Shown here piece after piece: positions 17,374 to 25,478 of a DNA stretch of 64,000 nucleotides. The notes below the pieces were generated by a model. It was not told the origin of the DNA. It searched no databases and was given only the letters and a program-made list of their open reading frames with translations. Made by a program: the position numbers and the translations under genes. The stretch comes from Synechococcus sp. HK01-R (GTDB lineage: Bacteria; Cyanobacteriota; Cyanobacteriia; PCC-6307; Cyanobiaceae): contig NZ_CP059059.1 in assembly GCF_014217855.1 (NCBI RefSeq), positions 1,364,001 through 1,428,000 on the forward strand, read 5' to 3'. Numbering within the stretch: position 1 is the stretch's first letter; each line of letters starts with the position of its first letter.

Positions 17374-17484
17374 TTATTCAGCCTTACCTGCACTGGAGTC
17401 GGCCTGGCTGAACTTCCAGAAACTGATGCTGGCCAGGGCACCGCCGATGCTTAGGACGATGACAAGAAAGGATTCCGTGCTCAT
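17374..17484 (-). CDS. Small single-pass membrane protein, 36 aa
   Basis: ATG at 17484 opens MSTESFLVIVLSIGGALASISFW followed by a short polar tail ending in Glu. One clear transmembrane helix and the 25-bp gap to the HLIP gene suggest a thylakoid-associated subunit or accessory peptide. It does not match PsbT, PsbM, PetM, PetN or other small subunits I can recall. Confidence 0.55.
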   Translation of the reverse strand: MSTESFLVIVLSIGGALASISFWKFSQADSSAGKAE

Positions 17485-17648
17485 GTCAAGAAAACGTTTC
17501 GTTTCTTGATGCATCCTGGCGCGCGGGAGTGTCGGTTGTGGTGCCGCCTGCTGCCTAGGTACTTCTGCTCAATCATCCGCGAGCGCCACCCGGCGTCCAC
17601 GGCTGTCGTGGAGGCCTCCTTACGTTTTGTAAACCTGCTTGTTCTCTT

Positions 17649-18155
17649 GTGTTGCGCACTCTGCTGACGCGCCCGTTTCTTGCCGACTTCGGCCTGTTGG
17701 TGCTGAGGGTTTTCACCGGCTCACTGCTGATCCATCACGGCTACGAAAAGCTGGCCAATATCGACAACTTTGCTGACGCCTTTGTGCGGCCGCTTCACCT
17801 CCCTTTCCCGATCACCCTCTCCTATCTGGCGGCGTTTTCCGAGATCGCCGGAAGCTGGCTTCTGATCACGGGGTTCCTCACCCGTTTCGGGGCACTGGCG
17901 ATTCTGGGCACGATCAGTGTTGCGATCTACCACGCGATCGTGATCAACGGTTTCAACATCTATTTGCTGGAGCTGCTCGGCCTCTATTTCGCCAGTGCCG
18001 CTGCTGTGCTGGCCGTGGGCCCCGGACGCTTCGCTGTCGATGAACTGATCGTGCGGCGATTGGCTCCTGAGCTCAGCCAACAGCAGACCCGCTTGGAGGC
18101 CTCCTTTGCTGCCAGCTCTCAACCCGATGTGGAAACCGTGGGGTCTGCCAGCTGA
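17649..18155 (+). CDS. DoxX family membrane protein
   Basis: 168 residues, GTG start. The N-terminus GLLVLRVFTGSLLIHHGYEKL is the DoxX signature (R-x-x-x-G-x-x-x-x-x-H-G-x-x-K). Four hydrophobic helices follow (FPITLSYLAAFSEIAGSWLLI, RFGALAILGTISVAIYHAIV, YLLELLGLYFASAAAVLAVG) and a basic C-terminus ends the protein. DoxX proteins are inner-membrane proteins linked to redox or thiol stress; the exact partner here is unknown. No operon partner is close. Confidence 0.8.
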   Translation: MLRTLLTRPFLADFGLLVLRVFTGSLLIHHGYEKLANIDNFADAFVRPLHLPFPITLSYLAAFSEIAGSWLLITGFLTRFGALAILGTISVAIYHAIVINGFNIYLLELLGLYFASAAAVLAVGPGRFAVDELIVRRLAPELSQQQTRLEASFAASSQPDVETVGSAS

Positions 18156-18204
18156 GCTGGGTCTCCTTGAATGAGGAGGCCTTTGGCTGCCGGGAGCTGG
18201 CTTG

Positions 18205-18852
18205 ATGTGTGGTCGCTATGCCTTGAGCACAGCCCTCCCCAACTTGCCGGTTCCCTTGCTGGAGCATCTTGATGGGGACCATCGCCGTCATTACGCCCCA
18301 AGGGATCTGATCCGCCCCGGTGAACCGCTGCTGGCCCTGCGCCGCGAGGAGGGCAAGGACCAAGCTGCCCTGATGCTCTGGGGGTTGATCCCCTCCTGGG
18401 TCAAGGACCCATCCACCGGCCCAAGGCCGTTCAATGCCCGAGCCGAAACCGTGGCCGAAAAGGCCAGCTTCCGTGGGGCCTGGCGACACCGGCGCTGCCT
18501 GCTGCCGGCCAGCTGCTTTTTTGAGAAGGGCCAGCAGATCGCCCGGGATGACGGTCAGCCCTTCTGGATCGCGGGCCTTTGGGAGCGCTGGCTCGGTGCG
18601 GATGGCAGTGAGGTGGACACCTGCACCGTGCTCACCACCCAGGCCAACGCCTTGATCCGCCCCCTCCACGACCGGATGCCGGTGCTCATTCCCGCAGGAC
18701 TGGAGGAGGCCTGGATGGCTCCGAGCGATGGTGCCGAGCTGCGTGCCCTCGAGCCCTTGCTGCTGGGGTGGGATCCAGTCGGCTGGCAGGTCCGACCGCT
18801 CACACCGTTGCGCGCACCCGCTGAGGCGCCGGTCCAGGGCTCATTGTTCTGA
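18205..18852 (+). CDS. SOS response-associated peptidase (SRAP/HMCES/YedK family)
   Basis: The ATG at 18205 places the catalytic Cys at position 2 (MCGRYALST), as required in this family after Met removal; the TTG at 18202 is therefore rejected. Other family landmarks are FNARAETV, HRRCLLPASCFFEK and LHDRMPVLI with its conserved His. The protein forms a covalent link with abasic sites in single-stranded DNA and shields them. It is a stand-alone gene whose end overlaps the convergent phosphatase-cupin gene by 12 bp. Confidence 0.9.
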   Translation: MCGRYALSTALPNLPVPLLEHLDGDHRRHYAPRDLIRPGEPLLALRREEGKDQAALMLWGLIPSWVKDPSTGPRPFNARAETVAEKASFRGAWRHRRCLLPASCFFEKGQQIARDDGQPFWIAGLWERWLGADGSEVDTCTVLTTQANALIRPLHDRMPVLIPAGLEEAWMAPSDGAELRALEPLLLGWDPVGWQVRPLTPLRAPAEAPVQGSLF

Positions 18853-19785
18853 GCTGCGGCCGCTTCCCTTGAACAGATCCCGCCAGCGCAGCTCCTGATC
18901 CTGGGCCTCTGGAGTCCCCTCGAGCGGGAACATCGGCAGAAAGTCCTTGTCGGCGGTGGGGAAATAGGGGCCTTGCTTGAGTTCGAACATCACCGTGTCG
19001 GGTTCCAGGGCCACCAAGGTGTGGAACTGGTTCTCCGCCAGCTCCACACCCCGTAGGGAGCCCTTGGCGCTCAGCCGTTCCTGCCTCAACACATGGCCCT
19101 GAGCATCCAAGACCAGTAGGCCGAGTGCCCCCTGCAGCACCAGGAAGCATTCGAACCCGGTGCCCGCCTCGGCTCGTACGTGGCGGTGGGGACGCACGTA
19201 GGTGCCAGGCTGCAGTGCATTGAGAAACCTCTGCACCAGGTCGCTCTCCCGGTGAAGGTTGTGGTTGCGTCGCAGGCGTTCGCGCTGGCGTGCTTCGGTG
19301 GCAACCGCATCGAGCAAGTGCTGGTCGATGCGTTTCAGCTGTACCTGCCAGCGCTGCAGCAACTGCTCCACCCGCCCCTGCAGCTGGACGATCGGGTCGG
19401 CATCAGCCTCCCCCTCGCCCAGGTCCTTCACGCTCCAGAACGTGATCTGTTCCTCCCAGTCAGGGCACTGGGCCTGCACCATGGGGCGATGGGCTTCGGC
19501 GTCGACGGCGATGACGCAGCTGGCCTGCTCGAGTTCCTGGCGGCTCACCTGATGCGGCAGGGCCAGATCCGCTGGATCCAGCTCCAATCCGCGCTCCCGC
19601 AGGGCCGCCAGAGCCTCCTTGGCCATCGGTCCGACGTTGCCGCTGTCAGGCCTCACCCCCAGGCCGGCTGAGCTGGCCTGGACTTGGTCATCAAGTCCGA
19701 GCTGATGGGCCCTGTGGTTGAACCACTGCTCCGCAAAGCGACTGCGGAAGTAGTTGCCCGTGCAGAGAAACAGAACGAGGTCCAT
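18841..19785 (-). CDS. Fusion of low-molecular-weight protein phosphatase and WbuC-type cupin
   Basis: 314 residues in two parts. Residues 1-130 form an LMW-PTP domain: the P-loop C8-TGNYF-R14-S is intact, and ADADP/DLGEGEAD lies near the expected general-acid Asp. Residues ~170-300 are a cupin: HRESDLVQRFLNALQPGTYVRPHRH followed by FECFLVLQGALGLLVLD, as in WbuC-family metalloproteins of O-antigen and capsule loci. A charged helix links them. It follows a secreted-protein gene by 7 bp. A tyrosine-phosphatase step in polysaccharide export coupled to a WbuC cupin is a reasonable inference but is not shown here. Confidence 0.8.
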   Translation of the reverse strand: MDLVLFLCTGNYFRSRFAEQWFNHRAHQLGLDDQVQASSAGLGVRPDSGNVGPMAKEALAALRERGLELDPADLALPHQVSRQELEQASCVIAVDAEAHRPMVQAQCPDWEEQITFWSVKDLGEGEADADPIVQLQGRVEQLLQRWQVQLKRIDQHLLDAVATEARQRERLRRNHNLHRESDLVQRFLNALQPGTYVRPHRHVRAEAGTGFECFLVLQGALGLLVLDAQGHVLRQERLSAKGSLRGVELAENQFHTLVALEPDTVMFELKQGPYFPTADKDFLPMFPLEGTPEAQDQELRWRDLFKGSGRSSEQ

Positions 19786-19792
19786 CGAGGAG

Positions 19793-20311
19793 TCAGCGGG
19801 GGGCGGGGTCGGGTTGGCTGCTGATCACGCCCTGCTCCAAGGGCAGCAGCTCTTCGTCGTCGCCGGCACGGCTGCGCACCGGAGCACTGAAGCCGCGCGC
19901 GCGGGCGTTCTTCACTTCAAAGGGGCCTGGGGTGCCGGTGGGCACGGCCAGACGCAAGGCGAAGGGATGGGAACCAGGTTCCACATCGCCGATGGACCCC
20001 ACCCTTGTGCGGTTCTGCAGGACCGGCTCGCCGCTGCTGTCGAGGATGCGCGCGTAGACGTCGGTATCGACCACGGGACGGCGGCCGGGGTTCTCAACGG
20101 TGCCCGTGAGCACGTAGCAGCTCGCTCCCTCCGGGCTGCTGATGCTGCCGCGGTTGCTGGCGCTTGTCGCTCCCGGCTGGGCTCCGGGATCGGCGGCGTC
20201 GCAGGGGGCAAGCTCCACGGCGCTGAGTTTCAGGTCGGCGGCCCAGGCCGTTGAAGGGCCCAGAAGCAATGCCGTGACCAGCAGAAGGGCGAAAAACAGA
20301 CGCGAAACCAT
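19793..20311 (-). CDS. Secreted FxLYD-like beta-domain protein
   Basis: The ATG at 20311 gives a classic signal peptide (MVSRLFFALLLVTALLLG...AWA-AD). The mature part has CYVLTGTVENPGRRPVV, YARILDSSGEPV and HPFALRLAVPTGTPGPF, the pattern of FxLYD-like beta-sandwich domains on exported proteins. An upstream in-frame ATG (20359) would run through the 31-aa small gene, so the shorter start is preferred. It lies in a leftward three-gene set with the 31-aa membrane protein and the phosphatase-cupin gene. Confidence 0.65.
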   Translation of the reverse strand: MVSRLFFALLLVTALLLGPSTAWAADLKLSAVELAPCDAADPGAQPGATSASNRGSISSPEGASCYVLTGTVENPGRRPVVDTDVYARILDSSGEPVLQNRTRVGSIGDVEPGSHPFALRLAVPTGTPGPFEVKNARARGFSAPVRSRAGDDEELLPLEQGVISSQPDPAPR

Positions 20312-20321
20312 GGGAGCCAAC

Positions 20322-20417
20322 TCAGGCAGGCGCAAGGCCCTGAAGAAGGACGTATTCATACGCGGCGACCCCGGCCAGTGCCAGCAGGATGGTCACCACC
20401 AGCAACTTGCCGTTCAT
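20322..20417 (-). CDS. Small membrane peptide, 31 aa
   Basis: ATG at 20417 encodes MNGKLLVVTILLALAGVAAYE plus a short tail ending LAPA. It has a single hydrophobic helix with a Lys near the N-terminus. It sits 10 bp before the start of the secreted FxLYD-like protein on the same strand. Size and hydropathy resemble small cyanobacterial membrane peptides, but I do not recognise it. Confidence 0.5.
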   Translation of the reverse strand: MNGKLLVVTILLALAGVAAYEYVLLQGLAPA

Positions 20418-20515
20418 CGTGAAGCGCGCCTGACGACTACCCCACCGATGATGGACGGGATCGTCCTGCCCTGCAGAGTCATGCCATACGGACCACGACC
20501 ATCACGGGGAGTGAC

Positions 20516-20701
20516 TTGAAGCCAAGGGTGCGCACCGGACTTCTGATTGTTTTGGCGCTGGGGTTGTTCACCCACTGCGCATCGAGAACGCGGGTGCGCG
20601 TCCGTTATCGATTGATTCCTGTGCAGCCGCAGCCTGAGCTCAAGCAGAGATCTCCGGGCCAACCGCTGCCACTGCCCTCCCGGGGCAGCCGTCTGATCTG
20701 A
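20516..20701 (+). CDS. Putative small lipoprotein, 61 aa
   Basis: A TTG start at 20516 has a good ribosome site just upstream (GGGGAG, 4 bases away). The protein opens MKPRVRTGLLIVLALGLFTHC, a basic n-region and hydrophobic core ending at a Cys like a weak lipobox, then a very basic, Pro-rich tail. No family is recognised. Confidence 0.45.
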   Translation: MKPRVRTGLLIVLALGLFTHCASRTRVRVRYRLIPVQPQPELKQRSPGQPLPLPSRGSRLI

Positions 20702-20716
20702 GCGAATCAGCTGAGC

Positions 20717-21094
20717 TCAGGCTCGATCCGGATCCAGAGGTAGGCCCTGCAGACCGAGAGCGAGTTGCCGGGCGGCGAGAAGGCCTGGATAGAGCAGGTT
20801 GGCGCGGCGGCTGTCGCGGAAGAGTCCGTGCAGCAACTGAAGCAGTGGGTCAGTCGGCGTCAGCTGGCGGCAGAGCACAGCGATCGCTTCACTGCCATGC
20901 CAGACCCGTGCACCATCCATCAGCACGGCGCCTTTGTTGAGGTCGTGGCCCTGCTCGCGGAGCTGCCGTCGCAGCCCGTGATCAGCGCGGCCATCGCGGA
21001 TCACCAGATCGGGGATGCCACCGAGCAGTTCACTGCGCAGGGCGAAATGACGGCAGAACGGGCAGCCGCCGTCATACACAAGGGTGAGAGGCAT
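20717..21094 (-). CDS. DCC1-like thiol-disulfide oxidoreductase family protein (DUF393)
   Basis: 125 residues starting MPLTLVYDGGCPFCRHF, the YDGxCPxC signature with cysteines at 11 and 14. Later LLQLLHGLFRDSRRANLLYPGLLAARQLAL matches the C-terminal helices of the YuxK/DCC1 family. It is predicted to be a small thioredoxin-like redox protein; the partner is unknown. It ends before the divergently read putative lipoprotein without overlap. Confidence 0.8.
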   Translation of the reverse strand: MPLTLVYDGGCPFCRHFALRSELLGGIPDLVIRDGRADHGLRRQLREQGHDLNKGAVLMDGARVWHGSEAIAVLCRQLTPTDPLLQLLHGLFRDSRRANLLYPGLLAARQLALGLQGLPLDPDRA

Positions 21095-21165
21095 CGGACC
21101 ATTCTCGCTGCTTCCGAGGCTGATTCGCAGCCGGGTAGGTTGATGCGATTGATTGTTGTGAAGGG

Positions 21166-21468
21166 ATGTCTGACAAGGCCCTGCTGAAGGAAGTGGCTCA
21201 GGAGCTCTGGGCCAGCGTGAAAAAGCTGCGCCCCGGCTTGCCCCGTGATTCCCGCTTGGAGCTCACCCTCAAGGCGCTGATGACCATCGGTGATCTCGCC
21301 GATCAGATTCAGGCTGCGGTGATTGTGGGTCTGGTGGCGGAGATGGAACCTCCCGAAGATGAGCCGAAGGGCGAGGACGTGACCACGACCCCCGGGGGTG
21401 ACGCGACCGTGGAGCAGACCCCGGATGGGCGCCGGGTGGTGCGTCGCCGCTCCAGCACGGCCGGCTGA
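21166..21468 (+). CDS. Conserved picocyanobacterial protein (TIGR03894-like)
   Basis: 100 residues, MSDKALLKEVAQELWASVKKLRPGLP..., a short helical domain to about residue 65, then a disordered acidic and Thr/Pro-rich linker ending in VVRRRSST. The helical part resembles the uncharacterised family TIGR03894, known from Prochlorococcus and Synechococcus. Its role is unknown. It converges with the GH57 gene, leaving 6 bp between them. Confidence 0.65.
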   Translation: MSDKALLKEVAQELWASVKKLRPGLPRDSRLELTLKALMTIGDLADQIQAAVIVGLVAEMEPPEDEPKGEDVTTTPGGDATVEQTPDGRRVVRRRSSTAG

Positions 21469-21474
21469 CGCCCC

Positions 21475-22932
21475 TCAGCCGGATTGCCCCTCCAGCAGCG
21501 CCATGCCGCGTCGGTGAATCTCCTTGGCGTAGTCGGTCCAGGTGCCCTGCCCCCAGTAACGGAAGCAGCTGGTTTCCAGCAGCAGCAGATGCAGGAGGGC
21601 CTCCTGGTAGTCGGCGCGTCGGCTGATCGTTGGATCCTGATCGCGCAGTGGATCGAAGCGGGCGTGAAAGCGGGCGCTGAGTTCCTGCATCGGCTCCAGA
21701 ACGTTGTCGTATCCCTGCACCCAGCTGAGATCGTTGGTCCATGAGGATCCCTCCATCGCAAAGGAGGGATCGGCCTGCTGCAGTCGCTCGATCGCAGCCT
21801 GCACAGCTGCCGGCGTCGGGGCCGATCCCACCGCCTCCCAGAGCCGGCTCTGACCCACGGCCTGAATGGTTGGGAATGCACTGGTGTCGATTCCGGCGGC
21901 ATCCAGCTGCGCCAGATACTCCGTGCCGTTGAGGGCGATGCAGCCGTTTCCGTTCTCATGGAGACGGCGATGGGCCTGCCGGAAGGCTTCGGGAAACTCG
22001 TTCATCATCACGCCCCCGTTCTCACCATCGGCAATCTGTGTCACCAGGGCGGGCACCGTTTTGGTGCCGAGGGGGAGGCGATCAAGCCCCAGTGCCTCGT
22101 AGCAGGGCTGCATCTGACCCACGAGCTTGGTGTCGGAGCCCTGGGTCTTGATCAGCGCTGTGATCGCAATCTCCTCGCCGCAAGCATTGCGGGCCACCAG
22201 GCGATTGGGCAGCAGGCACTGCTCCCTGCTCAGGGGGGAACCGCTGAGGGTTTCCACGCTGTGCTCCTGAACCAGCAGCCACTGATAACCGCTCTCCCGG
22301 AGAGCGGTGATGAAGCTGAACAGGGTGTCGGGATGGTTGGGCAGATGCATTTCCGGTGGCGAGAAGCCCCGGACCCTCTGCAGCGCCTCATCACCGAACA
22401 TCGCCGCAAACTGATGCTGCCAGGCGCTGATCTGCAGCTTCAGATCCGGGATCGGCGTGGAGGGGGCCACTGCATGGCTCCAGAAGCTCCCGAGAAACTC
22501 AACATGGCGCTGCATCTGCGGGTCGCAGGCCAGGAATCGGAGCGCGCCCGTGATGTCCTCACGCCCCATCTGGGTGGCACCCCAGAGCAGGTTGCCGGAG
22601 TAATCGAGCATGATCCGCGGCTCGCAGCCCTCACCGATCAGCTCGGGAATCAGCTCGGCCATTCGCCGGTAGCAATGGGCAAACGGCTCGGCGTTGTGGT
22701 TATCCCCCTCGCCGGGGTGATCCAGCATGTATTGCAGGTGGGAGATCAGTGCTCCATCGGGCCCGGCTGGGATCGTGGGCTGATGCATGTGCAGCGCACA
22801 GGCAAAGGCGGAGCGGCTCGACGCCAGCGGTCGCTCTGAGGAGGTGAGTGGTCTGAGCGCGGGCTGTTCCATCAGGGCCCGGAGCTCGTCTTCGCGGCCG
22901 GCGATCGGCGGTGGAGCACTGGTGGTGATCAA
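21475..22932 (-). CDS. Glycoside hydrolase family 57-like protein
   Basis: About 485 residues from a TTG at 22932; in-frame ATG codons further in are possible starts. It shows FACALHMHQP at about 43-52 (the H-x-H-Q-P entry motif of GH57), EPRIMLDYSGNLLWGATQM, GFSPPEMHLPNHPDTLFSFI with the likely catalytic Glu region, and ENGGVMMNEFPEAF. GH57 enzymes are alpha-amylases, branching enzymes or related alpha-glucan-acting proteins. The length is shorter than the branching enzymes, and the exact activity cannot be set from motifs. No signal peptide, so cytoplasmic. Confidence 0.8.
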   Translation of the reverse strand: MITTSAPPPIAGREDELRALMEQPALRPLTSSERPLASSRSAFACALHMHQPTIPAGPDGALISHLQYMLDHPGEGDNHNAEPFAHCYRRMAELIPELIGEGCEPRIMLDYSGNLLWGATQMGREDITGALRFLACDPQMQRHVEFLGSFWSHAVAPSTPIPDLKLQISAWQHQFAAMFGDEALQRVRGFSPPEMHLPNHPDTLFSFITALRESGYQWLLVQEHSVETLSGSPLSREQCLLPNRLVARNACGEEIAITALIKTQGSDTKLVGQMQPCYEALGLDRLPLGTKTVPALVTQIADGENGGVMMNEFPEAFRQAHRRLHENGNGCIALNGTEYLAQLDAAGIDTSAFPTIQAVGQSRLWEAVGSAPTPAAVQAAIERLQQADPSFAMEGSSWTNDLSWVQGYDNVLEPMQELSARFHARFDPLRDQDPTISRRADYQEALLHLLLLETSCFRYWGQGTWTDYAKEIHRRGMALLEGQSG

Positions 22933-23508
22933 GGTGGCAGCCGCTCCGTTTGTTCAAAGCATGGTCCCGGCTGGCTGCGATGACCATGCTGGCTGGGCTG
23001 ACTGCTCATGAAGGAGGCCGCCCCTCCCGGATGGAAGAGACGGCCTACGTCGCTCGTTTGTTCATCAGTTTCCTGTCATCGACTGAACTGAACGCGAATC
23101 AGAAAGAAACTCCGTTGCGAAGGACAGTGTGTGAAGCGAAAGGAAACAGGAAGCGTCTGGCTGGTGGCGCCTGGGGCCATGGTTCCAGGTGAGGGGCTTT
23201 TGACTCCGAAGGGCACCTGTGGCGGTGCGGTGTGGAGGGTCGTTCAGGCGTTGATGACCTGATGAGGTGACGAGCCCTTCTTTGGGTGTGAAAACTGTTG
23301 GAGCAGGGGCCAGAAAGTCAGCTTGCTTCTAGAAGTTGCTCAGGTGGAGTGTCTGCCGTCATCCGGTTCCTCCGATCTCGATGCACTCAGTCTTGGTTGC
23401 CTGGAACACATCGGCAATCGGTGTAAAGGCGCATTGCCTCACGACTGGCGCTGACCGAGATTGGATCTGGCGTGCCCGCGGCAGAGTGAGGGCAAAAGCG
23501 CTGCTGCC
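22933..23508. other. Intergenic region, 576 bp, no gene recognised
   Basis: Lies between the leftward GH57 gene and a rightward membrane-protein gene, so it should hold divergent promoters. I see no convincing ORF on either strand. The only local structure noted is the perfect palindrome cttctagaag at 23326-23335, which could be an operator half-site pair but has no other support. Confidence 0.4.
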
Positions 23509-23790
23509 ATGAAGCAACTTCCTGGGCGAAGCCGGCCGCGATGGCTGCGGCGACTGAGTGCCATGCTCGCCGGGATTGTGGCTGCGACCGTGGCGGCGAT
23601 CTGGCTGGTCACCTTGCTGCCGGTGCTCCTGGTGGTGGGACTCGTTGCAGCGCTTCTCTTGATCCCCGTGTTGCGTGAGCTGCGTGCGGAGTTGGAGCGG
23701 ATGGAACGGGTCCAGCAAGGGCCTCCGCCTCCCCTGCAGGACTTCACCCCATGGCATCGAAAGGCCTGGAATCGCTGGCGAGAGCGCTGA
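23509..23790 (+). CDS. Small membrane protein with basic cytosolic ends, 93 aa
   Basis: ATG at 23509. A strongly basic N-terminus (MKQLPGRSRPRWLRRL) is followed by one long or two short hydrophobic helices (SAMLAGIVAATVAAIW, LLPVLLVVGLVAALLL) and a charged helix LRELRAELERMERVQQG. It ends WHRKAWNRWRER. It converges with the Cys-rich gene, 4 bp apart. Function unknown. Confidence 0.6.
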   Translation: MKQLPGRSRPRWLRRLSAMLAGIVAATVAAIWLVTLLPVLLVVGLVAALLLIPVLRELRAELERMERVQQGPPPPLQDFTPWHRKAWNRWRER

Positions 23791-23794
23791 CTCC

Positions 23795-24025
23795 TCAGGC
23801 CACCTCCGGTGCCCAACCCGCCTGTTGCTGCCAGGTGGGGGCCCAGAGCGAACAGGTGCGGGTGAGATGGTCTCCCTGGGGCAAGAGGCGCTGGCGAAGT
23901 CCGCAGGCGAGCAGCGTTCGGCAGTGCTGATCGCAGCTGTAGCGAAAGTGTTGGCAGGTGATGCAGACGCTGGCGCAGCGGCTGCTGCGCAGCTCGCCCT
24001 GCTCAATGAAGTCCCAGTCCTCCAT
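23795..24025 (-). CDS. Conserved Cys-rich small protein, 76 aa
   Basis: Contains CASVCITCQHFRYSCDQHC, then LLACGLRQRLLPQGDHLTRTCSLW. The C-x2-C spacing plus more Cys and His suggests a metal-bound knuckle. The ordered sequence and the HLTxxCxLW end look like a conserved cyanobacterial hypothetical family, which I cannot name. Start ATG at 24025. Confidence 0.6.
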   Translation of the reverse strand: MEDWDFIEQGELRSSRCASVCITCQHFRYSCDQHCRTLLACGLRQRLLPQGDHLTRTCSLWAPTWQQQAGWAPEVA

Positions 24026-24138
24026 GGTTCCCGGAATCAGTACGCACGTACTAAGCCTGGGGGTTGGTGCTGTGCAAGGGAGAAAGGGTTAAGGCTGATC
24101 GCTGCCTGTAGGGTCTGCCTCGACTGCATGGAAGGCCT

Positions 24139-24360
24139 CTGAATCCGCTCGAGCAGTTTCTTCAGCGGCTGGCGCGCGATCCGCAGTTGCGGCGGCAGGT
24201 GCAGGAGGCGATCACTGCGGATCAGGTGGCCATGCTGGCCCAGGAGTTGGGTTATGCCGTTTCGGGGAGCGACCTTCTGCGCCTTTCAGGGCGATCCGTG
24301 GCCGGCGTGCGGGTGACGCGGGTGGACCATCCCGGGGAGTATCCAGGGCGTTACTACTGA
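24139..24360 (+). CDS. Nif11-domain protein lacking a standard start codon
   Basis: The frame 24139-24360 reads LNPLEQFLQRLARDPQLRRQ, then QEAITADQVAMLAQELGYAV, SGSDLLRLSGRSVAGVRVTR, and ends VDHPGEYPGRYY. This is a clean Nif11 domain with the conserved 'A-x-E-x-G-[FY]-x-[IV]-s-x-x-[DE]-L' core. There is no ATG, GTG or TTG before the domain back to a stop at 24109. A CTG at 24139 lies 4 bases after GGAAGG, a plausible ribosome site. Either CTG is used, or the start has been lost by a point mutation (ATG to CTG). The C-terminal GYPGRYY-like tail is not a typical RiPP core. Confidence 0.6.
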   Translation: MNPLEQFLQRLARDPQLRRQVQEAITADQVAMLAQELGYAVSGSDLLRLSGRSVAGVRVTRVDHPGEYPGRYY

Positions 24361-24458
24361 CCGCAGTGCGGAGACCCTGTGGCCTCCCTGCTTCACAGCA
24401 AGGTCAAGAAATCGCACGGTTCTCGTCAGCGGAGGGAGAACCGCTCGAAGCTGCATCC

Positions 24459-24614
24459 ATGGGATTGATGCACTGCCCTCTCTGCCTCGGCCTCGCGATC
24501 GTTTCGGCGCTTCGCTTCTCGGCTCATGTCGTCCTGCTGCTGCAGTTGGAATTGCTGCGCACGGATGGGGTGGATCATCCCGCCAGCCTGCTGGGCACGG
24601 TGTTTGAGCTGTAA
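24459..24614 (+). CDS. Possible small hydrophobic ORF, 51 aa
   Basis: ATG at 24459 opens MGLMHCPLCLGLAIVSALRF, a CxxC followed by a hydrophobic helix, ending LLGTVFEL. No ribosome site stands out and no family is recognised. Confidence 0.3.
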   Translation: MGLMHCPLCLGLAIVSALRFSAHVVLLLQLELLRTDGVDHPASLLGTVFEL

Positions 24615-24627
24615 GGGTGTTTGAGCT

Positions 24628-24867
24628 CTAGTCCGGTTTGTCGCGCTCCTGAACGCGCTTCTGAAACTGCTGCACGTGGCGACGTTGGCGGGCGATGGGG
24701 ACGCCGATCAACAGCGCGACGAGGCCAAGTAACAGCAGGGTGAACAGCAGTTGTCCGAGCGATGCCTGGGGAAACACTGCGTTCGAGAGTTGCTCCACCG
24801 CATGGCCGATCGGATTCGGCGTCGGTCCCCCTGCGCTTGCCATCGATGCCGTGCTGCCGAACGTCAT
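24628..24867 (-). CDS. Small single-pass membrane protein, 79 aa
   Basis: The ATG at 24867 (or one at 24843) gives a polar N-terminus, then a hydrophobic helix LGQLLFTLLLLGLVALLIGV and a basic tail ARQRRHVQQFQKRVQERDKPD. A longer frame upstream to 24945 looks non-coding. The topology would place the basic tail in the cytosol. Function unknown. Confidence 0.55.
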   Translation of the reverse strand: MTFGSTASMASAGGPTPNPIGHAVEQLSNAVFPQASLGQLLFTLLLLGLVALLIGVPIARQRRHVQQFQKRVQERDKPD

Positions 24868-24972
24868 TGCCTTGATACCGCAGCCTGAGTTGCAGCTGGT
24901 CACAACCCTCCCCCATTTGGGGGAGATCTTCGGTCTCTGTGCCATCGACAGTGAAGGCCCAAGCGAAGACCG

Positions 24973-25464
24973 ATGCCTCGTCTGCCGTTGATGACCGCTG
25001 CAGCGGCCCTGCTTCAGGTGCTAATCGGCCTGGAGGGTGCAGCGATGGCGGAGATGGTTGCCGTGCCGGTGCCAAGCCCCTACAGCTACGACGATGCCTC
25101 CGTGCGACCGATTGTGCTCAGCGGTCGTCGTGATCGATATCTGGAATTCGTCGGCCACACGGTGATCGAGTGGCCAGCCATCCCCGCTCGACTGAATCAA
25201 GGCAACCCCGGCACGGTGCGCTGCGAGCGCAACCGGTGTTGGCGTGATGGCTATGTGGCTCCGAGCCTCACGGGCGGGACGCCCGCGGGGTCGACCCGCT
25301 CCTTTTTCACCTATCGCCTCGACTGTCAGGACCGCACCTTTGACCGACTCGGTGATGTGCGCATCCCCCGCTCAGTTCCGAAGGGTTGGCAGCCCGTGAC
25401 CAACGACCCCACGGCCCTGGCAGTGGCCAACCGCTTTTGTCCAGGGCATGCTGGCTGGCATTGA
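24973..25464 (+). CDS. Secreted hypothetical protein, 163 aa
   Basis: Signal peptide MPRLPLMTAAAALLQVLIGL...AMA, then a mature domain with paired cysteines (VRCERNRCWRDGY, YRLDCQDRTFD, ANRFCPGH). The RNRCWRDGYVAPS / SFFTYRLDCQDRTFDR arrangement is typical of small exported disulfide proteins that occur repeatedly in marine Synechococcus. No enzyme motif. The next ORF has similar features and may be a broken relative. Confidence 0.6.
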   Translation: MPRLPLMTAAAALLQVLIGLEGAAMAEMVAVPVPSPYSYDDASVRPIVLSGRRDRYLEFVGHTVIEWPAIPARLNQGNPGTVRCERNRCWRDGYVAPSLTGGTPAGSTRSFFTYRLDCQDRTFDRLGDVRIPRSVPKGWQPVTNDPTALAVANRFCPGHAGWH

Positions 25465-25478
25465 GGCTCAGGGCACGC

